A stretch of 64,000 nt of DNA from Lepidodermella squamata (Eukaryota > Gastrotricha), in NCBI GenBank assembly GCA_047495785.1, contig JBLDXI010000015.1:4278001-4342000 (forward strand), read 5' to 3'. Of the stretch, positions 23,387 through 34,850 are shown one piece after another (positions within the stretch are counted from its first letter, which is position 1; each line of letters starts with the position of its first letter). The notes beneath the pieces are model-generated. The model did not search any database, had not been told where the DNA came from, and saw only the letters and a program-made list of their open reading frames with translations. Position numbers and translations under genes: made by a program.

Positions 23387-25268
23387 ATGCCAACGCTGCC
23401 AGACAGCGTTGTGGCTCAGCCGTTGTCTCGTTCGCAATCAGCAGCGATGAGCCGCCCGCCAACGGGTTCGCCAAGTAGCAGTGCGCGACCCCGTTTACAA
23501 CGCTCGCTGACTGGCATGAGCAACATGACTGCGTCGTCAGCTACTGGACGATTCTCGAGCTTGGCCGGGGAAAAAGTCGAATTTACGACGCTCGACGAGT
23601 CGATGATCGACTACGAGCAGATCATGTTTGCGGCCGTCAAGCGTGGCGACGTCAACTACGTCGAGTACCTATTGAGCAAATACCCTGAGCTTCTCTCCGT
23701 CAAATGGGTACTACAATTATTTCCAAAAAATCCAAATAATTGTATGATTCCCACTAATTTTAGTTCGGCGAGTCGCTTCTCGTAACGGCGCTGAAATTCG
23801 GCCATCAAAATGTTTTTGAACTACTGCTGGATAACGGTGTCGATTATCGACGCGAACACGTCGAACTGGCAGATTACAATGGTGCTGAGCAGAGAGTTGA
23901 ATGGCATGAGCGGTCACTTTACGAATTAGCCTGTGACCTGCCAGGTCGCAACTCTTTCGTCGAACTGCTTGATGAACTAGAGGGCAAACAGTATCATTTT
24001 CAGGTTACATACCAAGGTTTTTTAAAGTCGTAGCTTTTATTTGTTGTCATACTTTAGGTGCCTTTAAGGCAACGAAAAATTCGAAGGATCGACCACAGCT
24101 TGTTGCTGTTTGCCCCGCCACCGCGACCGCCTGATGACGGAGGACCGCCGGTTTCTACTGCAGTTGTGCCTGAGGTTGATACCTCAATGCATCTAGGTGT
24201 TTTACTTTTTGGCCTGGAGCCCGATGGATTTCCACCTGGTCCCAATGGGCCATCCTTTAACGCAGCAGGAGATATAGCTGATGATGCTGATGATATGGAC
24301 GGTAGGCGACCTACCCTCGTTTTGCTGTCATCTTCGCAGGTGCTGTTTCCAGCCGATTTGAGCAAAGGCCGCGGGAGACGTTCGAACGCCGAAGCAGCGA
24401 CTGTATTGCGGGCTCGACAGGAGCGAGAGGCGGAGCGTGCTCGTAATCGAGCTGCTTGGCGTCATCTAGAGCCATCATCAGCGCGAACCCAATTACGTCG
24501 CCAACGCTGCGCCCAGTCTCTTGGTGCCTCTGGTAATGCGCCGGGTATTGGGGCCACAGCGCCGAATATGGGACATCTAATTCAATGGCACTCTCCAGCT
24601 AAAGGCGTTCGTCCTCCTGCGCCAGCCACTGACGATGACGCAAATATAGCCGATCTTCGGCGGGGTTACTTCGATTACTTTCATGCAGACAAAACGCGCC
24701 AAGTTGCCGTGTCACCCACCGTGGCTACGGACGCTCCCTCTACGCCGCGCTCCGGACCTGCAAACCCGGCTTTAACGGCGCCGTTGCTGAAAAATGCTCC
24801 TCGACTTTCTGGTGTACGACCGGCTTCTACGAAGGCGCCAGTGTATATTCACACCGGAGCCCAAGCGCCTCCTCGGGTCATGCACCCGCATCATGTGCAT
24901 GACTTCCGCCCGGCTACTTCTTTAGTCAACTTCAGAGTGTCGCCGACAACACCCTGCCCGCCAATATCTCTTCCAAGCAGCCGAGCTGGTTCGCGCAGGC
25001 CTGTTATTAATACAGATCCCCATTTACACCGGCATATTGGATCGCTAACCGACTGCACGCAGGCCTCCACTGAGGCCCTGTGGCATTCAGCCTATTATTC
25101 GGCTCTTATCAGCGAGGTTATATACCGGTTTCAAACATTTTCAAAAATAAATCAGTTTCCATTTTTCAGATTGCGCGGTCGGATGCGCCAATTGTTGTAG
25201 CTGACCTGCACTCACCGCCGGCGTCATCACAATCGTCTCGAAACTGGCAATTTGTTACTAACAAGTAG
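23387..25268 (+). CDS. Orphan ankyrin-repeat protein with long disordered tail
   Basis: Four exons (23387-23707, 23764-24003, 24058-25116, 25170-25268) join to 572 aa. Residues 1-65 are Ser/Pro/Arg-rich. Residues 75-130 form two ankyrin repeats (AAVKRGDVNYVEYLLSKYP and TALKFGHQNVFELLLDNG). A further helical stretch follows (SLYELACDLPGRNSFVELLDEL), and the remaining 380 residues are Pro/Ala/Arg-rich and probably disordered, with an RQEREAERARNR basic helix near residue 305. I cannot assign an ortholog; a scaffold or adaptor role is only a guess. The final intron is supported by the frame switch at 25116/25170, which extends the protein to a stop at 25268. Confidence 0.7.
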
Positions 25269-25684
25269 TATACATGTAGCGAAGCTTTACTATCAATTTT
25301 GTCTACTGTAGTCAACTGGTGTCTCGACTATTTTGAATAAAAACTGTAAATTCGTAGATTTTACCTGTGGTTGAAATCCGAATCAAATCGTTGATTTGCA
25401 AGGGGGAATCAATGAAGTGCCAAAATCCGAGCTTCCAAAGCTTCAAAATTTCAGTGAAAATGGTGTCTTCCCTGCTTTCACCGATCTGCCCTTATTCGAA
25501 AAAAGGCTTTCCGTGTAAAATCACGCAATATTTATTGAAAAAATTTCGTTCATCGAACGATGTGAAAACATAAACAAAAGAGTGAACATCACAACCGGAG
25601 CGTAAAAAATGATTGGTGCAAATAAAAACTGGAGTAATCTTGAAAAGCAATCAGATCATTGGGAATGAGGAAGTTTTCACATGT
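25269..25684. other. Convergent 3' UTR space
   Basis: Contains AATAAA signals (plus strand near 25336 and 25622). Short low-complexity stretches, no gene. Confidence 0.4.
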
Positions 25685-28600
25685 TCACGGACCCCAGTCC
25701 TGTTGGTCGTAGTCATCGCTGATCCCAGTCAACGAACTTGCCGGCCGAGAGCCGATGCTTTGGCCACTCCTGCCAAATGTCGGCACGCCCAGCTGCTGGC
25801 CGGGTTTGCGGGCGGTTGACGCGTTTTCAGGCATGCTCGCCTCAATATTATACCGCGCCATTTCTCGTTTGATCATCATATCATCCGAATCCGTTTCATC
25901 GAAATCATTCGCAGACGCGCCGAGACGCACGGGCTGGTCTTGAATGCTCGATGTAACGTCCATCGTGCTGACGTCATCAGTTGTACCCGACGGAGATGTC
26001 GCGCCCTCTTGCCGGGTTTGAGCAGCTGGTTGGCGACCGGGCGGCGAATTCGAAAATTGCATCACATGAGGAGCATTTCCGGCCTTCTTACCGGGCGATT
26101 GGCCACCAGTTGTTGCAGTTGCTGTTGAGGAAGCAGCGGCAACGTGGGATGGAACGACCGGTATTGGCGCTGGAGGTTGGCGCATCATTGGACCCCTGAT
26201 ATCAGACGCATCTTCCTCCGACGTCCACTGCGACTCAGTCGCCAACATTTCAGATCGATCAGCCCGAGCAGTCGCGCTCATCGAGGGACCTTGCGACCCT
26301 CGAATAGGCTGCTGCTGCTGCACGTTTTGAGCATGTCTTGGCTGCTGTTGTTGCTGCTGTGGATGGTGGTAACTCGACTCGGTTTTCGACATTTCACTGC
26401 GATAGGTCGAGCCGCCTGCCGCTCGTTCCCTCGCCATTTTATCAATCGTCGACAAAATCTGATTACGCGTGTTGGAGAAGAAATCCGGGTAGTTGAACTC
26501 GCGTTTGCGCCTCTCGTCCTCCAATTGAGCTCGCAATGCGGCGTAACGATCGTCCGTCAACCGCCTCTCACCTCGATTAATGCCGCGTTTCGCCAATTCC
26601 TGATCCAACTGTTCCATCATCTGCCGCCGAACTGCGCCATCGAGATCAGTAGCCGTGACGGATGAGTCCTCCGCAGATTTCGGCCTCAATTGCAGCCCAC
26701 TCGCCGAGGCACTGTTCGATGTTCCGGTGTTCACGCTCAAATATAACGTACCAGCCGGGTCGCCTGGGCCTGTACTTGCTAGATTGCCCATAGTCGCGCT
26801 CAACGTTGGCAGGGTCATCGAACCTTGAAGGGTGTCTGTAGGGGTGATGTGTTTACCAGGCTCCGATTTCGCAACAGGAACAGGCTCGGCCGTCTGCCAC
26901 TGCTTAGGCGGTGAGTTTTGACCGGCTTGTAGAGGGGACTGGGATGACGGTCGACTTGTAAGCTCGGAATCAGTCAAATCTCGATTTCCGTCTTCCATCA
27001 AAGCTACCAGGAATGGCTGGTCATTCGCGCGGGTTTGAGACGGTTCCTGATAAGTGACCTTTGGCAAAGCTGGTGCACTAGCTGGCAGGTGAATCATCGG
27101 CGGGATCTGTTGAATAATGCCTCCTGAGGTTGCCGATCGCGGCAGGGTGGTGTAATGCTGTTTCTCATGAAACTTGACCTGTGGCGCCGATTGCGGTTGC
27201 GTTGGGGCAGGTTGTTCGGCTAAATGAGGCGTTGAGGTGGATTTTTTCGGTGATTTGAATTTCGAGGCGATCGCGCCGAAAAACGATTTCTTTTTCGTCG
27301 GGGTGGTAGTGGATGTGGGTGTTGGTATGTTGTTTGAAGGAGGGACGGGCTGCAACGGAGTTGAACCGGTAGGCACGGCAAGGTGAGGCGAAGACTCGGC
27401 ACGGCTAGTACCGCAAAGGGTAGGCTTTGACATCTTTGTTTTCGGCATAGTGTGCGTCTGTACGACAGGTGGTTGAATGTAAGTCTGCGAACACAAAATT
27501 AAGACAATTATGCTTTTACTGCGATCAAATAATCAATGAAAAAATAGCTACCGAAGCATACGCCTAATTTACAGCTATTTCCTACTAGCGGAAATGAAGT
27601 CGAGCCCAATCTTCTAATAACCGAATGAATATAAGCCGGGTAGTTTGTAATTCTTATGCCGTCATTTTCATCGACCAAATCACTGCAGAATGTGAAGCTA
27701 TGACAATTTAAAGTTAATCTAATGGCTTAGGTATCATAAACAAGCTTCTTGAATTTGGGTGAAAAAAAAGGAAATGCCTTTGATACTTACAACTGCCTGG
27801 CGAGACTTCAATGCATCGTCCCTCTGTCGCTCAGCGGCCATTCTGGCGTCTCGTTCTTTCGCTAATTGAGCCATCAAATTCGAAATTTGTTCAGATAGCC
27901 CGTCTACGTGACGACGATTATCAGCAGTCAGCTGGTCGGCAATACCGCGAGACAACTGCAACACTCTTTCGTCCAGTTGGCTTGTGAAAGAAACAAACTG
28001 AGAATTAAGCTGACCGCCCAATTGCTCCAAAATTCGCTTTTCCTGCTTTTCATGTTCAACAATGTCATCCTCGAGTTGATTGCCGAAATTTGACGGTTTT
28101 GTGGGAGTATTCGATTGTTGAGCTGTGGGCGCAGGGGTAGGACTGATGCTCTTAACTGATTGAGGAGGCTGTGGCGGTTGAACTTGGATTGTCGGAATAT
28201 CACGCTGAGTTGTCCGCAGTTGCTCAGCCAAGCGCTGCCATTCAGTCATTTTCTCACTCATTTCCGTCAGCTCCCGCGTAAAATACGACTTGAGTTCATT
28301 CAGCTCTTGCTGGTGACGAGATTCGCTCGATGGATCGCTAGATTTCTTAGAGACAACTTCTTTCACTGTAATTACAGTAGGTTCAGTCGCAAGTTTCTCG
28401 GGCTGAGAAGGCTTAGCAGGAGAGCCAAGTTCAACGTTATGACGCTTCGCCACATGCAGTTTAAGGTAGTAATGGCTTAGGAAAATTTTCGGGCAATGAT
28501 CGCACTAAAATGAAAAGCAATGCTACCTTGAATTCAAGTTTATAGCGAAAATCTTACGGGAAATTGTTCCTTTGGCATGTTACCACTCTTCAAAGCGAGC

Positions 28601-29175
28601 AATTCTGCTTGATATTGCTCGGCAAGCAAGCGCCGTTTGTGACATTCCTTTTTCGCTTTCTTCAAAATTTCTCTTTCGGACGAGAGCTGTTCTTTCAATT
28701 TGGCATTTTCCTCCCTCAAGTTGACCAATTCCTGAGAATTTTTGTTGACTGTCGTTAACAGGCACTCTTGACAATGCTGGAATGAACATGAAATAAGTTT
28801 AAAAAAATGAGAGGGATTCGGTAACATACGATAAGGTATTCAACTATCAGCTGGGAGGTTTTGAACAGCTTCAGCAAATTTCTATCGACGGACGAAGAGT
28901 GAGCCTGAAAACAGCCTTAAATCAGGTATATTCAAAGCATATCATAAAATCTTTACAAATTCAGCGTCCACGTTGCAAAATGTTATAGTAAAGATGAGAT
29001 CTTGCAGTAGCTCGACATTGCCAGTCTCCCGGATTTCATCAGCGTCGATGCCTGCAACCTTCCGCCAATCCAAACCGAGAGTGCGCAGGCGAAACGCAAA
29101 TTTTGACGGTTCCAAGTTTTCCTGGCCAGCGCCAGTTGAAAGCATAAATGACGGTGGTCTCTGCTTCTTCGACAT
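25685..29175 (-). CDS. DZIP1: DZIP1/iguana, basal body zinc-finger protein
   Basis: Five exons on minus (29175-28957, 28904-28830, 28776-28558, 28504-27791, 27484-25685) join to 1008 aa. The N-terminal DZIP1 domain carries FAFRLRTLGLDWRKVAGIDAD, LQDLIFTITFCN and the LLKLFKTSQLIVEYLIHCQ block. A coiled coil follows, then a single C2H2 finger with C-x2-C-x12-H-x4-H spacing (CDHCPKIF...LHVAKRH) near residue 180. The next 190 residues are coiled coil. The last 600 are disordered, rich in Gln/Pro/Ser. DZIP1 proteins organise the basal body and transition zone and modulate Hedgehog signalling through Gli. The gene starts only 110 nt after the KANSL3 stop, with a TTTTATTTGTAG acceptor-like site 10 nt before its ATG. 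Confidence 0.9.
27485..27790 (-). other. 306-nt intron of DZIP1
   Basis: GT-AG intron (GTAAGT donor, GTTCGCAG acceptor on minus) larger than the local norm. No coding signal or recognised RNA in it. Confidence 0.6.
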
Positions 29176-29285
29176 TTTAAAATGCCTACAAATAAAACAA
29201 AATTAAAATTGATAAAACCAAATTTTATCGTAAGAAATTAAAGCGTAAAAATTGATAAACCAAAACAACTTAAAATTAAAAGTAA

Positions 29286-31280
29286 TTAGGAGTCTTTTTG
29301 AGTAGATAAAACGAAAACATTTGGCGTTGATAAAGAAGATGACGATGCGTTGTTAACATTTACAATTGAAACTGAGCTCGATGTTTGATGAGGTGAAGCA
29401 GACACAACATGATGAACGCCGGTCGTTGGCGATGAGAGAGTAGAGCCGGACACAATAATAGATGTGGCGATCTTCTTGCGGAAGGCTATAGGTGCCTGGC
29501 CTCTTTGCGGTGGACTCGCTAAAGATGTGCCGCGTTTCGGCACACTTTCGCCGGCAATCACCGCCCCGGCGGATAGCATGTAGCGCAATGATTGCTCAGA
29601 ACCGGCAGCTATCGATGAATAAGCCGTGCTCGAAGAAGGAGCTCCAAGTGATCCACCAACCGGCATTGAACTTGCTGCGTAATCGTGACACGCCACTTCA
29701 ACCTGATCACTCGATTGCGAAGTGGCAGTTTGCGATGGCGCGGGTAAGGTCCCTTCGTGAACGGACAGTATTTGACGCTGAGGAGCAGTTTGCGTTACGA
29801 TTTGGTAATGCGACTGTCGCGCTACTTTCGGTTTGGGACCTTGGGCCCGGTTCATCGAGTTAAAACTTCGTTTAGTTCCTTCCGTCTTAATAGTATGCAA
29901 CTCCGCGGGCTCAGGTCGAGAGGATCTTTCGTTTGGAATACCAGTAACGACAAAAGAGAGAAAGCTGTAAATTTCCTCAACAATCGCTGCATCAGCATCG
30001 ACTTGTCCAATGTTGGCGGAAATTTGTTTCGCAGAACATAAGTTCAAACGGTTGTCAGCTCCGCCCACCACAATCAAACGCGAATGAACATCATTCGGCA
30101 ATTTATCTCTAAAATCTTCGATGTCGTCTGCATTGGCCGAATCGGCGTACTGGCCAGTCACAAACATGATAGGAAAACGAATTTTCGGAAGGTTAATGGG
30201 ATCATTAGAATGTCCGCGAATTCCGTGCGCAAATGATACAACCGATGGGCAAAGACATATCACAGCGGCAACAGGATTCTCGCTTTCTTCAGAATCTAAG
30301 CTTGCGGCAATATGAAGCGCTGCCATAGCACTTGATCCCCATCCAAGCAGTACGACTTTCTGCTTTTTAGGAGGCCCAATACTCAAAGATCCGGTAAGTT
30401 TTGCCAGTGGAGTGCCGTCTTCGGTCGCAGATGATGATGAAACAGTTTGAATCTTCTTCACTGCGTTTCTCGTGTCTATGACTAAGTTTCTGAGCCATCT
30501 CTTCAATGAGAGTCCCGTGGTGGAATGCGATGCGCGGTGGCTTGGTTTAACAGATTTAACTTGGAAGAACTTTGTCATATACCAAACAAATGCCTTGTAC
30601 CTAGCCTCAGAGAACCAATGAGGTCGAGGCGGCAACGCGACACAAATTAATTCGGCAAGAAACGGCAAATGAGGTAATTTTGGCCTATCTGGAAGGATTT
30701 TCGGAAGCAGCGGTCCAATATGGCTCAGGACTTGCATTTTCTCAAACAATCCACGATATTTCAAGTTAAAATATGACAATAAATCAGACCATGCTGAGCA
30801 ATAATCAGGGGAGGGTCTTAAAATTCCATGAATCCAGAGGAACAGTTCACGCGAGTAATTTAAGCTGCTCATGAGCTTCAGCAACCGCAGAGATGCCTTA
30901 GATATGGCCATATGCCGCTTGGACGAACTTCCGTTCTTTTCCATGAGAGCTCCAATCGACAGTTGATAGGCTTTCAATATAGCAATCACATCGTTAAACA
31001 ACGAATTCTGTTCCGTTGACCATTGTGATTTATCGATTGCTTCCTCCCAAATGACATTTTCCCCGCTAACTGTGACCAGGTGATTAGATAACTTGGAAGA
31101 AACGAAATAGGGTTCACTGTCACAGACATCGATGATGTCATTTTCGGTTATCGCTTCACTCTCCAAATGACGCATTGGCCGATCCATGAAAAGATACCGA
31201 GATGGACATTTCGGAACACCGGATAAAGAGGCATGATGCTTTGTATAACTGTGATCGAGCGCAACAATATCCATAATCAT
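29286..31280 (-). CDS. KANSL3: NSL histone acetyltransferase complex subunit KANSL3
   Basis: A single uninterrupted frame of 664 aa. The N-terminal helical region includes SRELFLWIHGILRPSPDYCSAW-type sequence; the central alpha/beta-hydrolase-like domain holds the strand-elbow VVLLGWGSSAMAALHIA, a VICLCPSV strand and the FPIMFVTGQYAD strand, as in KANSL3. The C-terminal 200 residues are Ser/Thr/Pro-rich and disordered. KANSL3 is a structural member of the MOF (KAT8) NSL complex, which acetylates H4 at promoters; no hydrolase activity is expected. Vertebrate homologs are longer (about 900 aa) and split into many exons, so the intronless state here is notable. The start ATG-ATT-ATG is chosen as the first Met of the frame. 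DZIP1 lies 110 nt downstream on the same strand. Confidence 0.88.
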   Translation of the reverse strand: MIMDIVALDHSYTKHHASLSGVPKCPSRYLFMDRPMRHLESEAITENDIIDVCDSEPYFVSSKLSNHLVTVSGENVIWEEAIDKSQWSTEQNSLFNDVIAILKAYQLSIGALMEKNGSSSKRHMAISKASLRLLKLMSSLNYSRELFLWIHGILRPSPDYCSAWSDLLSYFNLKYRGLFEKMQVLSHIGPLLPKILPDRPKLPHLPFLAELICVALPPRPHWFSEARYKAFVWYMTKFFQVKSVKPSHRASHSTTGLSLKRWLRNLVIDTRNAVKKIQTVSSSSATEDGTPLAKLTGSLSIGPPKKQKVVLLGWGSSAMAALHIAASLDSEESENPVAAVICLCPSVVSFAHGIRGHSNDPINLPKIRFPIMFVTGQYADSANADDIEDFRDKLPNDVHSRLIVVGGADNRLNLCSAKQISANIGQVDADAAIVEEIYSFLSFVVTGIPNERSSRPEPAELHTIKTEGTKRSFNSMNRAQGPKPKVARQSHYQIVTQTAPQRQILSVHEGTLPAPSQTATSQSSDQVEVACHDYAASSMPVGGSLGAPSSSTAYSSIAAGSEQSLRYMLSAGAVIAGESVPKRGTSLASPPQRGQAPIAFRKKIATSIIVSGSTLSSPTTGVHHVVSASPHQTSSSVSIVNVNNASSSSLSTPNVFVLSTQKDS

Positions 31281-32040
31281 TCAGATGGCTAAATTAAAAT
31301 ATGAAAAAATAAGCATGCGGTCAACGGCCTAGTGTATCAAGAGAAGAATGGAAACGGTAAAAGGCCGCCTGCAAACATTTATGAAAGTCCTGCAAAATAT
31401 TCCGGGCCGCCGTGATTCGAAATGATAATTTCCGCGGTGAATCCGAGGTAAAATTATATCAAAAGTTACAAGCCGCTATCAGATCTAGCAAACTTCAAGA
31501 ATATGCAAAACTTTCATGGTGCAACTACAGTATATTTCAATTGTTATATGAGCAGTGGGCGTCAATTATTGAATCAAATATATGTATTGGCAACGGATTC
31601 TGTGACTTGATCGCAAGAGCGACCATGTTAAGCAAATCACATGCTCTAAATTCTAAATGATCATGTTCCATGTTCTGCCAATAAATCGAGCTAAAAGAGC
31701 TACTCCTTAAGCCCTAAAGAGCTGACCGATGGATTTCTAGGGCCAGCAAGTTAGAAGCTAGAGGCTAGAGGAAGATGGCTTACTTCGTTATTCGTTGGCT
31801 TGTTGGTTGGTTGTTGGCAATTGGCAAGAGGTGGACAAATTCGCGCGCTAGACTTTGAATTTGAATTTTTTGCTTTCTTTAACTGCTCTGCCGTGTTATA
31901 TTATATTAAAATTAAATTATTTTCATTAGTGTACTCAATTTTTTTAAATAAAATTTTTATTGTGTTCATTTCACCTTCACCTATATAATTTGACATTTCT
32001 GCATCATCTTGTTCCGTATCGAAGTTGGTGTTGGCTGATG
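31281..32040. other. Intergenic between KANSL3 and the retrotransposon
   Basis: Probably carries the KANSL3 promoter (minus). G/T-rich direct repeats of TTGGTTG type lie near 31795-31815. A short open stretch at 31412-31660 shows no homology and is not called. Confidence 0.4.
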
Positions 32041-34850
32041 TCTTAGAAACATTAGCGTGGTCAAACATTTTTTCTCTATGTGTAATCATATGTCCTGTTA
32101 TGTCGCGAATGGTCGCTGCAGTGGCGACCGTCAAGGCGAATTCACCTTTGTTGGCCACAACGGTCAATCCGTGATCGATTACTGTCTCCTTCCTCCAGAT
32201 TTGCTGGCGAGCAAATTCTCAACTTTTTCTGTTCGCCAGGATATCATTAACTCTGACCACTTTCCCATAGCATACTATTTGAAATCAGATGAGATCACAT
32301 TTAAGCAGACTAGCGCTTCCACGTCTTATACTAAGGTGCACTTCGATTCAGGTGCGTTCCATAATCACCTTTTAAATACTGACATCGACTCATTTGCGGA
32401 TAACTTACCTCAAATGCCTAACGATGCTTTGCGCTCTACGCTAGATCTTATCAGTAATTTTGCCACTAGAGGCCACATCCCTTATGATACTGAAATTATC
32501 GAGGCCGACTCGACCCGCCCGGATGTCGGGGATCATGTGAATTTTTGTTTATACAGAAAACAAGCTAACGCCTCGCGCAAAATGCGCCGCATATTAAATC
32601 GTAACAAGGAAATATCAGTAATCAACAGCGATAAAACTAAACGTTCTCTCTGGGTGGCTTTCAAAACAGCGCCTCTTTCTCCCCAAAATCAACCGCAGAT
32701 GCACGAATGGGTCGAATTTTTCGGGGAGCTCTACCGAAATCGGAATGTTGTCTCACCCCCACTCGAACTCACAACATCAGACCCAATACTGGATGCTCCT
32801 TTGACTATTGACGAAGTCAAAATGGCCATAGAACTTCAAAAAGCAGGTAAGGCGCCCGGCCCGGATGGTATTACAGCTGAATTCATGCAACACAGTGACC
32901 TGAATGTTTCTTTTTTCAGCAAGACGCTCTTTAAAATTTTTGAACCGTGTTTCCTTAGCTACACCCTGCCATCGGGACTAAATTTGTCTCTGTTTTGCAC
33001 CTTGTTCAAAAAAGGTGACTCCTCTAAGCCGGACAACTACCGGCCATTATCTCTTTTATCCGTAATATACAAAACTTATTCTACTATACTGAAATTGAGA
33101 CTGGAAAAGTGGTGTAGAATTCACTCGATCATACCTGAAGAGCAGTTTGGTTTCGAAAAAGGATTATCGCGCTTACACGCGGCTTTCGTCCTTCAGTCGT
33201 TGGCGACGTACCAAATCCACGTTCGCGGTAGAATGCTCTTTATATGTTTAATCGACTTTACTAAAGCTTTCGACTGCGTTCCTCACAACCGTCTTATATG
33301 GAAATGCCAGCGATTAGGTATCTCATCTTCCTTTGCCAAGAGATTGAACTCTCTCTATTCCGACGCTAAAGCCAAAGTGCGAGTTGGCAGCAAACTGTCT
33401 ATTGCAGACATCGCCATTGAACGCGGTGTTAGACAGGGTGACGTCTTAGGTCCCCTAATGTACAATCTGTATACCGCCGATTTGCCTCTTCATCTGGCTG
33501 AGAATGCCAAAAACCTATCAGACATTCCTAAGTTACTTTCTACCAAGGTACTTTGCGTATTATATGCGGACGACTCCACACCCACTGCAACTAACGCGGT
33601 GGATTTGCAAATACAGATTGATGCTATGTCGACGTATTCTACTAGAGAAGGGCTCAGCCCTAACCCCGGTAAAACGAAAGTTATCATTTTTTCCCAAGCT
33701 CCTGTTTCACCTGACCGTTACTCCTTTAATATGAACGGCGTACCTCTCAAAGTTGTAAAATCTGATTTCTACCTAGGCGTACCGATATCCAGCGACTTGA
33801 GCTGGTTTGAAGCTATTGAAAATGCGCTTACACGTGGCAATAGCTGTTACAACGCTCTTTCCTCTCATAGGATCAAATTGAGTATGATAGAACGCAATAA
33901 CTTGGATACACTATTTTGTAGCAAAATTGAAGCGGCGATGCTTGCAGGCTCCGAACTCTGGGGCCTCTTCGCCCCTAGCCGTGTTGCTAAATTGGACAGC
34001 GTCTGTTATAAGTATTATAAAAGAGCGCGCGACATTCCGTACAATGCGTCTAGTTTATCAACTGGTTTTGTTATGGGACTTATTCCCCCTAGCCTAAAGG
34101 CGAAACTCAATGCAGTCAAGTTTACATGTGAGCTGACGAAATGTGCCAACCCCTTAGTGAATGATGCTTTTTCTTTTTACTTCCATTCTCGTCCGAAGAT
34201 GGGTGTCTTAAATCCCATCCACGCAACTCGTAAATTTCTATTATCCTACAATCTGCCTCCCGACTTCTGGTTTATGCGTGACCCGGCAGTCATGGAGCAA
34301 TTTTTCAACCTAGTCAAAGACTGCTATGTTTCTGAACTATCTGTCAAATTTCATAATAAATATAATTCCAGCTACCTATTAGCCAGGGACGGTTACTTTG
34401 GCATTAGTAAGATATTCGAAAATTATCCACCTGACCTTAGAAATACTGCTCTGCGAGTCGTCACGAACACCGTCTTTCGCCGTATCGAACATTTTATTTT
34501 CAGAATTGATGATGTTACATGTATGTTCTGTGGTAACGTTACTCCTCTGAGCCAGTTAGCCTACCATATTTCTTACGACTGTTTATCTGTTGCTGGCCAC
34601 GACCCTGCAAGGCTGCTTAGTGCTGACAATAGAATTGTAAAAAATACCTTAATTTTCTTCAAACGTCTGGAGAAAATAGTTAGCACAGCCATTCAAACTA
34701 CTGTCTGAGGATTGGCAAATTACCTTTGACAATAGGGCTTTCCTCTGCCCAATGATCTAATTTGCTTTCTAGGGATCCTGAGGTTCCCTAGTTATGAGGG
34801 CAGGCAGGATGTCTTAGAAAGCCGGAAAAGCGTTTGTCAAAACCTTGCAT
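32030..34850 (+). mobile_element. 5'-truncated non-LTR retrotransposon
   Basis: An insertion carrying one long frame that starts inside an APE endonuclease domain, so the 5' part of the element is missing, as is usual for target-primed reverse transcription. The left end lies near 32040, where coding similarity stops. The 3' end is not sharply defined, but UTR-like sequence follows the stop at 34708. No target-site duplication could be fixed by eye. It sits between KANSL3 and AK6 and breaks no visible gene. Confidence 0.8.
32057..34708 (+). CDS. Non-LTR reverse transcriptase polyprotein (partial endonuclease + RT)
   Basis: Open for 884 codons (counted from the first in-frame GTG after a TGA; no native start is retained). 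Residues 15-75 are the end of an APE endonuclease: NGRCSGDRQGEFTFVGHNGQSVIDY and the catalytic SDHFPIAYY. The RT domain spans about residues 255-550: KAGKAPGPDGITAEF, LFKKGDSSKPDNYRPLSLL, the DFTKAFDCV motif, RGVRQGDVLGP and the active-site LYADDS. A C-terminal Cys/His cluster C-x2-C-x11-H-x4-C lies near residue 823. No internal stop or frameshift appears, which implies a recent insertion. The clade is not resolved; it belongs to the APE-type LINEs. Confidence 0.9.
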   Translation: MVKHFFSMCNHMSCYVANGRCSGDRQGEFTFVGHNGQSVIDYCLLPPDLLASKFSTFSVRQDIINSDHFPIAYYLKSDEITFKQTSASTSYTKVHFDSGAFHNHLLNTDIDSFADNLPQMPNDALRSTLDLISNFATRGHIPYDTEIIEADSTRPDVGDHVNFCLYRKQANASRKMRRILNRNKEISVINSDKTKRSLWVAFKTAPLSPQNQPQMHEWVEFFGELYRNRNVVSPPLELTTSDPILDAPLTIDEVKMAIELQKAGKAPGPDGITAEFMQHSDLNVSFFSKTLFKIFEPCFLSYTLPSGLNLSLFCTLFKKGDSSKPDNYRPLSLLSVIYKTYSTILKLRLEKWCRIHSIIPEEQFGFEKGLSRLHAAFVLQSLATYQIHVRGRMLFICLIDFTKAFDCVPHNRLIWKCQRLGISSSFAKRLNSLYSDAKAKVRVGSKLSIADIAIERGVRQGDVLGPLMYNLYTADLPLHLAENAKNLSDIPKLLSTKVLCVLYADDSTPTATNAVDLQIQIDAMSTYSTREGLSPNPGKTKVIIFSQAPVSPDRYSFNMNGVPLKVVKSDFYLGVPISSDLSWFEAIENALTRGNSCYNALSSHRIKLSMIERNNLDTLFCSKIEAAMLAGSELWGLFAPSRVAKLDSVCYKYYKRARDIPYNASSLSTGFVMGLIPPSLKAKLNAVKFTCELTKCANPLVNDAFSFYFHSRPKMGVLNPIHATRKFLLSYNLPPDFWFMRDPAVMEQFFNLVKDCYVSELSVKFHNKYNSSYLLARDGYFGISKIFENYPPDLRNTALRVVTNTVFRRIEHFIFRIDDVTCMFCGNVTPLSQLAYHISYDCLSVAGHDPARLLSADNRIVKNTLIFFKRLEKIVSTAIQTTV

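Noticed and set aside
31412-31660. Open stretch of 82 codons between KANSL3 and the retrotransposon
   Set aside because: No recognisable domain, no splice or start context, probably chance.
31901-32167. Minus-strand open stretch overlapping the retrotransposon start
   Set aside because: Antisense shadow of the endonuclease-coding end; no homology.
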